From Comamonas sp. BIGb0152 (lineage in GTDB: Bacteria > Pseudomonadota > Gammaproteobacteria > Burkholderiales > Burkholderiaceae_C): a stretch of DNA of 64,000 nt. Shown here piece by piece: positions 27,516 to 35,736 of this stretch (position 1 is its first letter; each line of letters opens with the position of its first letter). The notes under the pieces are model-generated. The model was not told where the DNA came from and searched no databases. It saw nothing but the letters and a program-made list of their open reading frames with translations. The stretch covers positions 186,001 through 250,000 of the forward strand of contig NZ_JANUDY010000004.1 of assembly GCF_024809975.1 (NCBI RefSeq). The letters run 5' to 3'. The position numbers and the translations under genes are program-made.

Positions 27516-27769
27516 GAGGCGTCTCAGACCAGGTGCCCCCAGGCTACAGCGACAACGGCATGCGCGCCTACCGACACCTGGTTTTTTTGGGGGCCAGCCA
27601 AATGGTGGAAGCCCATTTTCCCGAGCTGCGCGAACAATTGGGCGAGACGGCATGGCGCGAATTGATCAGCGCCTTCGTGCGCGATTCCCGCTGGAGTTCG
27701 GCCTACTATGGAGATATGAAAGATGCATTCCTTGAATTCATTGAGCGCGAAAGCACGCGCGAAGATTGA
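27488..27769 (+). CDS. bufC: Short DUF2063-type partner of the MNIO enzyme
   Basis: 93 residues from ATG 27488 (MSANFYDYVRGVSDQVPPG), overlapping the MNIO gene by 28 bases. It keeps the N-terminal DUF2063 pattern (YRHLVFLGASQMVEAHFPELREQLGETAW, FVRDSRWSSAYYGDMKDAFLEFIE) but stops where full-length BufC/HvfC proteins (about 250 residues) continue. It may be a natural short form sufficient for binding the precursor leader, or a truncation. No frameshift was seen near its end. It is required for precursor delivery in characterised relatives. Confidence 0.8.
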   Translation: MSANFYDYVRGVSDQVPPGYSDNGMRAYRHLVFLGASQMVEAHFPELREQLGETAWRELISAFVRDSRWSSAYYGDMKDAFLEFIERESTRED

Positions 27770-28187
27770 TGGCCTGGGCCTGCTGCTGCTGCGCCTTTGG
27801 GTGGGGCAGGAGTTTGCGCTGGCAGGGTTTCGTAAACTGTCATCCGGTTGGGAAGCTCCGGCCTGGTTTGCCGGCCTGGACTTTCCCATTCCGGTGAGTT
27901 GGCTGCCCGCCAGCCTCAACTGGGGCATCGCAGGCCTTGCCGAGCTGGTGCTGGGCGTTGCGCTGATCATCGGGCTGGCATCGCGCATTGCCGCGCTGGG
28001 GTTGATCGTCATCACCTATGTGGCGGTGTACAGCGTTCATTTCGACCTGGGCTGGGCCGGCTGGAACCAGATCGACAGCGATGCCGGCCTGGGCTTTAAA
28101 GTGCCACTGATGCTGGGCATCATGTTGGCAGCCATCGTCAGCCAAGGGCCGGGGCGCTGGTCTCTGGACCGTTGTTGCCGTCGATAA
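27723..28187 (+). CDS. DoxX-family membrane protein
   Basis: 154 residues from ATG 27723, overlapping the DUF2063 gene by 47 bases. Four transmembrane segments typical of DoxX: LGLLLLRLWVGQEFALAGF, NWGIAGLAELVLGVALIIG, IAALGLIVITYVAVYSV and LMLGIMLAAIVSQG. DoxX proteins are common in HvfABCD/Gig-type operons; the proposed role is redox or quinone-linked electron supply to the modification (not proven). Confidence 0.85.
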   Translation: MHSLNSLSAKARAKIDGLGLLLLRLWVGQEFALAGFRKLSSGWEAPAWFAGLDFPIPVSWLPASLNWGIAGLAELVLGVALIIGLASRIAALGLIVITYVAVYSVHFDLGWAGWNQIDSDAGLGFKVPLMLGIMLAAIVSQGPGRWSLDRCCRR

Positions 28188-28199
28188 GCAAAGGAGTCT

Positions 28200-28769
28200 A
28201 TGCACCGCATTGCAGCAGACATCACCGTTCAGTGGCGCAGCACCATGCTGCGCTTTGCACTGCTGCACCTTCCCTCTCGCGAAGAGGCCGAGGATGCTGT
28301 GCAAGATACCCTGACCGCGTTGCTGCTGCTTGACCGTGCCAGCTTTGAGCCAGCCAATGCCAAGAGCTACTTGTTTGGCATCTTGCGCAACAAGATCAGC
28401 GACCGGCTGCGCCAGAAGTACCGCGCTCCCGTGAGCTATGACGAGGCTTTCGAGGATGACCTTGACCAGACCTTGTTTGACGAGCGCGGTCACTGGGTGG
28501 AAGGGGTTGCCCCAGCTACCTGGGCCAGCCCCCAACAGCAGCTGCAAAATGACCAATTCTTCATCGTGCTCGACCTGTGTGTACACAAGCTGCCGACCAA
28601 GCCGGCGCGGGTGTTCTCGATGAAGGAATTTCTGGAATGCGAAGCCGAGGAGATTTGCAACACCTTGGGCATCACCAAGGCCGACTACTGGCAGTGCATG
28701 AGCCGCGCGCGCAAGCAGCTGCAGCTGTGCCTGCACCAAAACTGGTTTGACCAAGAAAGCGCGCCATGA
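28200..28769 (+). CDS. ECF-type RNA polymerase sigma factor of the bufferin operon
   Basis: 189 residues from ATG 28200 after AAAGGAG. Region 2: LLHLPSREEAEDAVQDTLTALLLL and ANAKSYLFGILRNKISDRLRQ. Region 4: VFSMKEFLECEAEEICNTLGITKADYWQCMSRARKQL. Such sigma factors control bufferin/Gig operons in response to copper, gold or oxidants. Its gene overlaps that of a zinc-finger anti-sigma factor by 4 bases, the usual pairing for feedback control. Confidence 0.9.
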   Translation: MHRIAADITVQWRSTMLRFALLHLPSREEAEDAVQDTLTALLLLDRASFEPANAKSYLFGILRNKISDRLRQKYRAPVSYDEAFEDDLDQTLFDERGHWVEGVAPATWASPQQQLQNDQFFIVLDLCVHKLPTKPARVFSMKEFLECEAEEICNTLGITKADYWQCMSRARKQLQLCLHQNWFDQESAP

Positions 28770-28978
28770 AATGCCGTGACTACATTTTTCAACTCACCTC
28801 CGGGCAACTGGAGGACGCTGGCACCGCCACCAAGATCGCCGCCTGGCAGCACCGCATGGTCTGCTTTCGCTGCCGCGCCTTTAGCCGCAACGACCAGGCA
28901 CTGCAAGGCCTGCTCAAGGGCTACAACGACCATATTCAGACCCCACAAGCGCCAGCGTCCAAGCCCGCCGACCAGTAA
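28766..28978 (+). CDS. Small zinc-finger anti-sigma factor
   Basis: 70 residues, starting in the ATGA overlap with the sigma factor. MKCRDYIFQLTSGQLE, then HRMVCFRCRAF: the H-x3-C-x2-C zinc-binding motif of zinc-associated anti-sigma proteins. There is no transmembrane helix, so it is soluble and probably senses the cytoplasmic redox or metal state directly. Confidence 0.85.
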   Translation: MKCRDYIFQLTSGQLEDAGTATKIAAWQHRMVCFRCRAFSRNDQALQGLLKGYNDHIQTPQAPASKPADQ

Positions 28979-29105
28979 TGCACAAGCAGGCTCGACAAGC
29001 CCGTGCGCCAGCACCCCACCCACGCCAGTCGCTGCATGGGCGCACAAAAACTGTACATAAATACAGTGCCATGTGAAAATACGCCTCTTTTGCACGGACA
29101 CTGCC

Positions 29106-29507
29106 ATGGACCACGTTGCCACCGGACTCTTTGACATCACCCTCCAGCCCCAAAGCCTTAGCCCCGTAGCAGAGACAACGGGTTTGGGTCGGCTCTCGCT
29201 GGACAAGGTCTTCAGCGGCGATCTGCAGGGCAGCAGCCAAGGCGAGATGCTGTCGTTCCGCAGCAGCATCCCGGGCTCTGCAGGCTATGTGGCCATGGAG
29301 CGCGTGCAAGCCAGCCTGCATGGCCGCAGTGGCAGCTTTGTGCTGCAGCACAGCGCCAGCATGGCGCAAGGCCAGTCCACGCAAAGCATCACCGTGGTGC
29401 CTGATTCGGCCACCGATGCGCTCCAGGGCCTGAGCGGCAGCATGCAGATCACGATCGACAACGGCCAGCATGCCTACCGCTTTGTCTACCAGCTGCCAGA
29501 GGCCTGA
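29106..29507 (+). CDS. DUF3224-family protein
   Basis: 133 residues from ATG 29106 (MDHVATGLFDITLQPQ). Matches DUF3224: GRLSLDKVFSGDLQG, GYVAMERVQASLHGRSGSFVLQHS and the closing GSMQITIDNGQHAYRFVYQLP, a beta-barrel fold of unknown function (ligand-binding or isomerase-like proposed). It stands alone, followed by a strong terminator. Confidence 0.8.
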   Translation: MDHVATGLFDITLQPQSLSPVAETTGLGRLSLDKVFSGDLQGSSQGEMLSFRSSIPGSAGYVAMERVQASLHGRSGSFVLQHSASMAQGQSTQSITVVPDSATDALQGLSGSMQITIDNGQHAYRFVYQLPEA

Positions 29508-29537
29508 GCAGCCCTCCACACCCTCCGCGATGAACCC

Positions 29538-29576
29538 GTCCCGGGCCTGCGATGGCATGCAGGCCCGGGACTTTTT
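29538..29576 (+). terminator. Terminator after DUF3224 gene
   Basis: Thirteen-pair stem (GTCCCGGGCCTGC at 29538-29550 with its complement at 29559-29571) and TTTTT. Confidence 0.9.
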
Positions 29577-29722
29577 GCAGGGGGCGTCTTCGCGCTTCCC
29601 AGAAGACGAAGCCGCCCCGTAGAATCCAGAGCCCATCCTGTGCAACTCCCTGGCGACCCCAATAGGGGGTTCCCAACTTCAGCGCCCCCTCCGCGCCCCG
29701 CGCCCCGCGCAAAAGGCATGAC

Positions 29723-30205
29723 ATGACCCATGGCTTCCGCGACTCCCCCGACGGCCTGCGTTACGAGGAGCAGATCAGCGGGGCGATGCGGCTGTTTGTC
29801 GCCGCCATTGGCCTGGCGATGTTTCTGATCCCGGTGCCCTTTGTGCAGCATGGCCACTGGGGGCTGCCTTGGTGGCAGTTGCTGCTGCTGGCTGTCTGCA
29901 TCACGCTGCCGGTGTTGCTGGGGCTGTTTTTTCTCTGCCTGGCGGGTGGGCGCTGCCTGCGGCTGCATTTTGACCAGCACCAGCGCTGCCTGGTGCGCCA
30001 TGGGCGCCTGCCGCTGCGCCCGCGTGCCATCCCCTACGCCGATATCGAGCCGCCCACCGTGCTGGAGCGCAGTGCCGAAGATGGGCCCTACTATGTGGTG
30101 CGCGTGCGTGTGCGGGGCGAACGCGCCATGCACCTGAGCAGCTTTGGCCTGCAGGCAGAGGCACAGGCCTGGTGCCAGCGCATCGCGGACGAGCTCCAGC
30201 ATTGA
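29723..30205 (+). CDS. Two-helix membrane protein, unknown
   Basis: 160 residues from ATG 29723. Two transmembrane helices (LFVAAIGLAMFLIPVPFV and WWQLLLLAVCITLPVLLGLFFL) are followed by a soluble beta-rich part (LRLHFDQHQRCLVRHGRLPL, YYVVRVRVRGERAMHLSSFG), which resembles PH-like domains of small membrane proteins. No family name is given. It is isolated between a terminator and the convergent TonB receptor gene. Confidence 0.65.
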   Translation: MTHGFRDSPDGLRYEEQISGAMRLFVAAIGLAMFLIPVPFVQHGHWGLPWWQLLLLAVCITLPVLLGLFFLCLAGGRCLRLHFDQHQRCLVRHGRLPLRPRAIPYADIEPPTVLERSAEDGPYYVVRVRVRGERAMHLSSFGLQAEAQAWCQRIADELQH

Positions 30206-30332
30206 TAAACCAAACGGCCACAAAAAAGGACTCTGCAGCGCAAGCACAGGGCTGGCACTGCACAGTCCAGGGCTGCAGAGTGGGCTGCAGCAGGGGCGGA
30301 CCGGCTAAGGCCCACCTTAGGAACGCGGAGGC

Positions 30333-32648
30333 TTAGAAATTCGCCTTCAGGTTCAGGCGCACGGTGCGCGGCTCGCCGTAGATGGCGCCCGAGTAGAAGC
30401 CGTACTGGCGGTAGTAGGTCTTGTCGAACAGGTTGGAGATGTTCAGGGTGGCAACCAGGTCCTTGTTGACCTCATAGCGCGCCATCGCATGGAACAAGGT
30501 GTAGGCCTTCAGGTCGATATTGACATCGGCGCCCTGCGTGGGGTGGCTGGTGCCGGTAGCAACCTGGTGCATCTTGCTTTGCGCCGTGAGGCCGGTGCCC
30601 AGGGTCAGCCTGTTCCAGCTGCCGGGCAGGCGGTAGCTGGTGTTCAGGCGCAGCAAGTGCTTGGGGTCGTCTTCAGCACCGGTGGCGTTGGGGTTGTTCA
30701 CCGACAAGAAGGTGTAGCCGCCATACACATTCCAGCTGGGCGTAATGCGGCCGGAGAAGTCCAGCTCAAAGCCCTTGGTCGTCACACCCGATGCGCCATT
30801 GACATAAGCGGTCACGCCTTCGTCGCCAGTCACATAGAGCGGGTCACCACCGGCATCCCGCGCAATGGTGGCTACATCCTTTTGCTTGTTGCGGAAGATG
30901 GCGACCGAGCCATCGAACTGGCCATCGAGCCACTCGCCCTTGACGCCGACTTCCATCGCGGTGCCGGACTTGGGGTCGAGGTAGGTTCCATCCACCCGGC
31001 GCTGCGACTGGGCTTCGAACACATCGGTGTAGCTGGCGTAGAGCGAGTAGTTGCGACTCAGGTCATACACGGCGCCCAGGTAAGGCGTGACCTGGTGGCT
31101 GAAGTCCGAGGTGACCACGCCGTTGGAGAAGTTGCGCTGCCAGCTCAGGCGAGCACCGACGATGACCGACAGCGGATCGGTGATGCTCAGGCGCGTGGCG
31201 GCATAGCTGCCATAGGTCTTGATGCGGGTGACGGTGTCCTTGCCATTGCGGGCGGTGGTGACGTCGCCAATGCCCTCGCCCGAGCGGATGAAGTCGCGCC
31301 AGTCGCCAATCGCAAAGCCGTTGCTGATGCGGTTCATGCAGGCGACGGCCTTGCCGGCGCTGTTAAAGCAGTCAATGCCGTAGGCGGTCGATGTGTTGTC
31401 GTTGTAGTTCGCGCCCATCATGAACTGGTGGCGGCGGCCCAGCGCCTCGAAGGGGCCGTTCAGCGTCCACTGCAGGTTCTTGGTGGTGCTGTGCGCCTCG
31501 GACAAATAGGTGTTCAGGTAGGCACCGCTGCCATCTTGGGCCCAGTAGCCGGCCGAGACCGTGCCCCGGTTGGCCTTGGCCACTGCCAGGTGGCTGTCCA
31601 CATCGCCGCGCGTCCAGGTGCCCGATAGCTTGCTGGTCCAGTTATTGTCAAAGCGGTGCTCCAGAGCGCCAAAGATGGTTTTGCTCTCGCGCTCGCTGTA
31701 GCTCCAGTCGGCCGACGCATTCAGGCTGCGCGGGAAGTGCGTCTCGGTGCCATCGGCGTACCAGATGGGCACATTGGTGCCCCAGGTGGCGCCATCGATG
31801 CGGCGGCGCTCGTACTGCAGGCCCAGGCTGGCCTTGGTGTCGCGGCTGATGTCGGCCGCAAAGCTGGCCAGCAGACCCAGGGACTTGTCCTTCTCGCGGT
31901 CGCGGAAGGTGTTGGAGTCATCGCCGCTGATCACAAAGCGCGAGCGCACGCTGCCATCGGCATTGAGCGGCTGGTTCAGATCGGCGGTCAGGTGGCGGCC
32001 GCCATGGCTGCCCAGGGTCACACCCACGCTGCCAAAGCGGGTCTTGCGCGGCTCCTTGCGCAGCAGGTCCACCACGCCGGCCGGGTCGCCGGTGGCGCCC
32101 AGCAGGCCATTGGCGCCGCGCAAAATCTCTACCCGGTCATACAGGTCCATGTTGAGCGCCAGGCCCTGGCCGGAGAAGCCTGTCTGGCCGTTCATCAACG
32201 CGCCATCCACGCGGAAGTTGGTGATCTCAAAGCCCCGCGCCCGGTAGCTGGTGCGGCCGCCCACATCGAGCTGGGTGGCCGAGATGCCAGTGGCGTTGAG
32301 CAAGGCGTCATCCAGGGTCTGGACGTTTTCGTCGTCCATTTGCTGGCGGGTGACCACGCTGACCGACTGCGGTGTTTCGCGCCGGGTCAGCAAGAGCCCC
32401 GTGGCACTGGAGACCGCTGGGTTCTCGTAAGAGCGTGTGGCCTCGCTGGCATTGGTGGATTCGGCGCTGACCACCACTTCTTCGAGCTGGGTGGTGTCTG
32501 CCATGCGCTTGGCAGCGGCTGCGTCCGCCGGCGCGGTTTGCGCCAGTGAGGCTTGCGAACATACCGCCAAGGCGGCACATACCACCGGGCTCAACCGCAG
32601 CCAAACCGGCACCCCTACCACCGCTGCGCGCTTTTGATTCACCACCAT
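30333..32648 (-). CDS. TonB-dependent siderophore receptor (FhuE/FpvA-like)
   Basis: 771 residues from ATG 32648 behind GGGG. Signal segment LSPVVCAALAVCSQASLAQ; TonB-box candidate LEEVVVSAE; plug: PQSVSVVTRQQMDDENVQTLDDALLNATG, YRARGFEITNFRVDG, YDRVEILRGANGLLG and PAGVVDLLRKEPRK; C-terminal strand PRTVRLNLKANF. The order of motifs is that of ferri-coprogen/pyoverdine-type receptors. No STN domain is present. It is divergent from an OmpR-type response regulator and a Fur box lies between, so iron and perhaps the two-component system control it. Substrate is not determined. Confidence 0.92.
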   Translation of the reverse strand: MVVNQKRAAVVGVPVWLRLSPVVCAALAVCSQASLAQTAPADAAAAKRMADTTQLEEVVVSAESTNASEATRSYENPAVSSATGLLLTRRETPQSVSVVTRQQMDDENVQTLDDALLNATGISATQLDVGGRTSYRARGFEITNFRVDGALMNGQTGFSGQGLALNMDLYDRVEILRGANGLLGATGDPAGVVDLLRKEPRKTRFGSVGVTLGSHGGRHLTADLNQPLNADGSVRSRFVISGDDSNTFRDREKDKSLGLLASFAADISRDTKASLGLQYERRRIDGATWGTNVPIWYADGTETHFPRSLNASADWSYSERESKTIFGALEHRFDNNWTSKLSGTWTRGDVDSHLAVAKANRGTVSAGYWAQDGSGAYLNTYLSEAHSTTKNLQWTLNGPFEALGRRHQFMMGANYNDNTSTAYGIDCFNSAGKAVACMNRISNGFAIGDWRDFIRSGEGIGDVTTARNGKDTVTRIKTYGSYAATRLSITDPLSVIVGARLSWQRNFSNGVVTSDFSHQVTPYLGAVYDLSRNYSLYASYTDVFEAQSQRRVDGTYLDPKSGTAMEVGVKGEWLDGQFDGSVAIFRNKQKDVATIARDAGGDPLYVTGDEGVTAYVNGASGVTTKGFELDFSGRITPSWNVYGGYTFLSVNNPNATGAEDDPKHLLRLNTSYRLPGSWNRLTLGTGLTAQSKMHQVATGTSHPTQGADVNIDLKAYTLFHAMARYEVNKDLVATLNISNLFDKTYYRQYGFYSGAIYGEPRTVRLNLKANF

Positions 32649-32727
32649 GCCAACCCCTTTTTTGTCGCAAAGCTGGCACTGTAGAAACGATGGCGCCTCG
32701 CCATGTATTCGCCGCCTGTGGAAATGA

Positions 32728-32750
32728 AATGAAATGTATTCTCATTCGCA
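32728..32750 (-). promoter_or_regulatory. Fur box between TonB receptor and two-component genes
   Basis: TGAAATGTATTCTCA at 32730-32744: the right half is ATTCTCA (6 of 7), the left half matches 4 of 7. About 85 bp upstream of the receptor start and 60 bp upstream of the response-regulator start, so it could act on either. Confidence 0.6.
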
Positions 32751-32803
32751 TGTCCCGTTTACAATAGCCGGCGCTGCGCTGCTAGGCGCTGCCAAGCACA
32801 GCC

Positions 32804-33544
32804 ATGGAAAACCTGCCCCTGATCCTGGTGGTCGAAGACGACGCCGATATGCGAGAGCTCATCGTGAGCTATCTGGCCAAATCACGCCTGCACACCCAGT
32901 GCGCGGCCGATGGCCTGGAGATGGCAGCTGCGCTGGCAGAGCGGCAGCCCGATCTGATTTTGCTGGACATCATGCTGCCCGGCGCTGACGGCATGGTGCT
33001 GTGCCAGCAGCTGCGCGCCCACCCGGCCACGGCGCAAATCCCCATCATCATGCTGACCGCGCGCGACAGCGTGCTCAACCGCGTGGTGGGCCTGGAGCTG
33101 GGCGCTGACGATTACCTGAGCAAGCCCTTTGAGCCGATGGAGCTGCTGGCCCGCATCCGCGCGGTGCTGCGCCGCGCCCGCCCCAGCGCCCCGCCTGTGC
33201 CCGGCGCACCCGCGCCGCAGGCGCCGATGCTGCTGCGCTTTGGGCGGTTTACCTTGGACCTGCGCCAGCGCCACCTGGTCTCGCCCAGCCAGGTGCTGAT
33301 CAGCCTGGCCAGCTCGGACTTCCGCATTCTGGAACACCTGCTGCGCCACCCGCACCAGGCGGTGAGCCGCGACCAGCTGATGGACCTGGCCTTTGGCCGC
33401 GAGCGGTCCGCATCGGACCGGGCCGTGGATGTCTGCATCAGCCGCTTGCGCGGCCATATCGAGCTGGACAGCCGCAAGCCGCTGATCATTCGTACCGTGC
33501 GGCATGAGGGCTATATGCTGGTGCCGCCCCTGGCCCATGGCTGA
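32804..33544 (+). CDS. OmpR-family response regulator
   Basis: 246 residues from ATG 32804. The receiver domain has the acidic pocket E11-D12-D13, phospho-acceptor D55 (LILLDIMLPG), T in IIMLTARD and K in YLSKPFEP. The C-terminal winged helix (FRILEHLLRHPHQAVSRDQL, RAVDVCISRLRGHIE, IRTVRHEGYMLV) binds DNA. Its 3' end overlaps the histidine kinase by 8 bases. The target may be the divergent receptor gene (inference from position). Confidence 0.95.
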   Translation: MENLPLILVVEDDADMRELIVSYLAKSRLHTQCAADGLEMAAALAERQPDLILLDIMLPGADGMVLCQQLRAHPATAQIPIIMLTARDSVLNRVVGLELGADDYLSKPFEPMELLARIRAVLRRARPSAPPVPGAPAPQAPMLLRFGRFTLDLRQRHLVSPSQVLISLASSDFRILEHLLRHPHQAVSRDQLMDLAFGRERSASDRAVDVCISRLRGHIELDSRKPLIIRTVRHEGYMLVPPLAHG

Positions 33545-35009
33545 ATCCAAGCGGACTGAGACGGTTGCAGCGCACCCCAGCGGCTGGCGCGCCAGGCTGG
33601 CCCGCTGGCTGCCCGATACCTTGTTTGGCCGCCTGGTGCTGGTGTTGGCCGTCGGCATGCTGGCCACCCAGTTCCTCACCAGCAGCATCTGGCTGGATCT
33701 GCGCCACACCCAGACTTTGGAGACGCCCACCCGCGTTGCCGCTGAGCGCCTGGCCGATGCCATCCAGGTGCTGGCGCACAACCACCAAGACCCGCAAGCG
33801 CTGGCCTACCTGACCGGCCCAGGGCTGCAAACCCGGGTGGTGGACCAGGCTCAAGCCCCCTACCCGGCAGAAGACCCCGCACTGCAGCAAGAAGCCCAGG
33901 CCCTGGTCAACCGCGTGCTGCATGTGCGACTGCCGCAGGTGGCCGACGTCCAGCTGCTGCGGCTGCGGCTGGTGGATGCGCAGGGCCATGCCCTGCCCCG
34001 GTCCAGCTATTTCGGGCTCAACCCTTTCACGGTGGACTATGGCCTGCAGATCGAACTGACCGCCGGACGCTGGCTGGTGCTGGACACCCAGCTGAGCCCG
34101 GGCTGGCATGCGCAAAGCGGTTGGGAGGTGCTGGCCGATGTGCTGCTGCGCGTCTACCTGCTGCGCATTTTGGTGGTGGTCTTGCTGGTGCTGCTGGCGG
34201 TGCGCTGGGTGGTCACCCCGCTGCTGCGCATGGCCCAGGCGGCGCAGGCACTGGAGCGCGATGTGGTCGCCGCCCCGCGCATGCCAGAAAGCGGGCCACG
34301 CGAAGTGCGCCAGGCCGCCCACGCCATCAACCGCATGCAGCAGCGCATTGCCGCCAACCTGCAGGAGCGCACCCAGTTTCTGGCCGCCGTATCGCACGAC
34401 CTGCGCACGCCCATCACCCGCATGCGGCTGCGCCTGGAGCTGCTCGACAGCGCTGAGCTGGAGCGTAGCAAGCGCAAGCTGCGCGGAGATCTCAGCTGCA
34501 TGGAAGGGCTGATCGACAGCACCCTGGCCTTGATCCTGGCGCGCGAGCACCAGGGCCCGTTGCAGCAGATCGACCTCGATGCGCTAGCCCGCAGCATTTG
34601 CCAGGACCGGCAGGAGGTGGGCCAGGCGGTGGACATCCAGGGCCATATCCACGAGCCGGTGATGGGCCAGCCTGTGAGCCTGCGCCGCGCGCTGGACAAC
34701 CTGATCGACAATGCGCTGCGCTATGCCGGAAGCGCATGTGTGGTGCTGGCGGAAGATGCGACCGATGCCTACCTCTGTGTGGAGGACAAGGGCCCGGGTA
34801 TTCCTGCCGCCCATCTGGAGCGCATGCGCCAGCCTTTTGAGAGGGGCGACGCCTCACGCAACCAGGACACCGGCGGCCATGGTTTGGGACTGAGCATTGT
34901 GGATGCCATCGCCCAGGCGCATGGCGGGGCGCTGCTGCTGCGCAACCGCCAGCCCCAAGGCCTATCAGCCTGCCTGCGTATCCGCAAAAACCGGCACAGC
35001 CCGCTGTGA
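33537..35009 (+). CDS. EnvZ-like sensor histidine kinase
   Basis: 490 residues from ATG 33537 (MAESKRTETVAAH), overlapping the regulator gene; the ORF start at 33504 lies inside it. TM1 (TLFGRLVLVLAVGMLATQFL), periplasmic region of about 150 residues, TM2 (ILVVVLLVLLAVRWVV), HAMP, H-box with FLAAVSHDLRTPITRMR, N-box NLIDNALRYA, and G-boxes DKGPGIP and GGHGLGLSIV. All catalytic motifs are intact. The input is unknown. Confidence 0.95.
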   Translation: MAESKRTETVAAHPSGWRARLARWLPDTLFGRLVLVLAVGMLATQFLTSSIWLDLRHTQTLETPTRVAAERLADAIQVLAHNHQDPQALAYLTGPGLQTRVVDQAQAPYPAEDPALQQEAQALVNRVLHVRLPQVADVQLLRLRLVDAQGHALPRSSYFGLNPFTVDYGLQIELTAGRWLVLDTQLSPGWHAQSGWEVLADVLLRVYLLRILVVVLLVLLAVRWVVTPLLRMAQAAQALERDVVAAPRMPESGPREVRQAAHAINRMQQRIAANLQERTQFLAAVSHDLRTPITRMRLRLELLDSAELERSKRKLRGDLSCMEGLIDSTLALILAREHQGPLQQIDLDALARSICQDRQEVGQAVDIQGHIHEPVMGQPVSLRRALDNLIDNALRYAGSACVVLAEDATDAYLCVEDKGPGIPAAHLERMRQPFERGDASRNQDTGGHGLGLSIVDAIAQAHGGALLLRNRQPQGLSACLRIRKNRHSPL

Positions 35010-35101
35010 CGGGCTGCGCGATACCGCCATACCGCGATACGGCGCTGCAATGCCTGCCTAGCCCAGGTGTCGCCTAGCCCGGCGCGCTGGCATGGCGTCG
35101 G

Positions 35102-35509
35102 TCAAAGAACATCCAGGGTTTTGATGGCCTGGGCGAAGCGCTGCAGCGCCTCATACGAATCGGCTTGTGCCAGCGCAGAGATATCCAGACCGCAGCCATC
35201 GATGTCCCCATCGGCATAACCCATGACCCAGTTGGGGAAGCGCCGCTCGGGGCCGGCTGGCCCACTGTCAATGACCCTGAAATCGCTGTGCCGGGGATCG
35301 GCGCGCAAATGGGCTTCGAGCACAGCCATGGTTTCGGGCATCCCTTCCACATACTGCGCAAACCAGTCGCCATCAAACACCAGCACCCCGGTGATGCCAT
35401 GGATGGCATTCATCTCGCGCGCCTGTTTGACAATGCGCCCCACCTCGGTCGGCCCATAACCGGCGGCAAGTCTGCTGGTATAGAGAAGGGATTGGAGGGA
35501 GGAAGCCAT
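35102..35509 (-). CDS. BLUF-domain blue-light photoreceptor
   Basis: 135 residues from ATG 35509 (MASSLQSLLYTSRLAAG). The whole protein is one BLUF domain: Tyr in SLLYTSR, Asn in NAIHGITGVLVFDGDWF and Gln in FAQYVEG are the flavin-contact residues needed for the red-shift photocycle, and the C-terminal helices are RFPNWVMG and ALQRFAQAIKTL. It should bind FAD and signal light through protein contacts, since no output domain is attached. The gene stands alone, 92 bp beyond the 3' end of the histidine-kinase gene. Confidence 0.92.
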   Translation of the reverse strand: MASSLQSLLYTSRLAAGYGPTEVGRIVKQAREMNAIHGITGVLVFDGDWFAQYVEGMPETMAVLEAHLRADPRHSDFRVIDSGPAGPERRFPNWVMGYADGDIDGCGLDISALAQADSYEALQRFAQAIKTLDVL

Positions 35510-35652
35510 GCTGCGCTTTCGCTGTCTGATAGAAACAGCCAATGTACGCCTGTCTCAGCGTATCAGCGGCAGTTGAGGTCTTTTTTGTCAACGCCATGCA
35601 GACAAGGCCTTCCTGGAGTGCTAGCGCCCACATCCATGGGCAGCGCACACAG

Positions 35653-35694
35653 TTTGCCCCCGGTAGCCGTTGCATGGCAGCTACCGGGGGCAAA
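35653..35694. repeat. Perfect 15-bp inverted repeat
   Basis: TTTGCCCCCGGTAGC (35653-35667) and its exact complement (35680-35694) enclose 12 nt. It forms a very stable hairpin between the BLUF gene and a convergent gene, but neither strand ends in a T-run, so it is not a standard Rho-independent terminator. Confidence 0.6.
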
Positions 35695-35736
35695 GGGCTG
35701 CGCTGGCGTTCCAACGCTGCCAGGGATCGGACCCGC

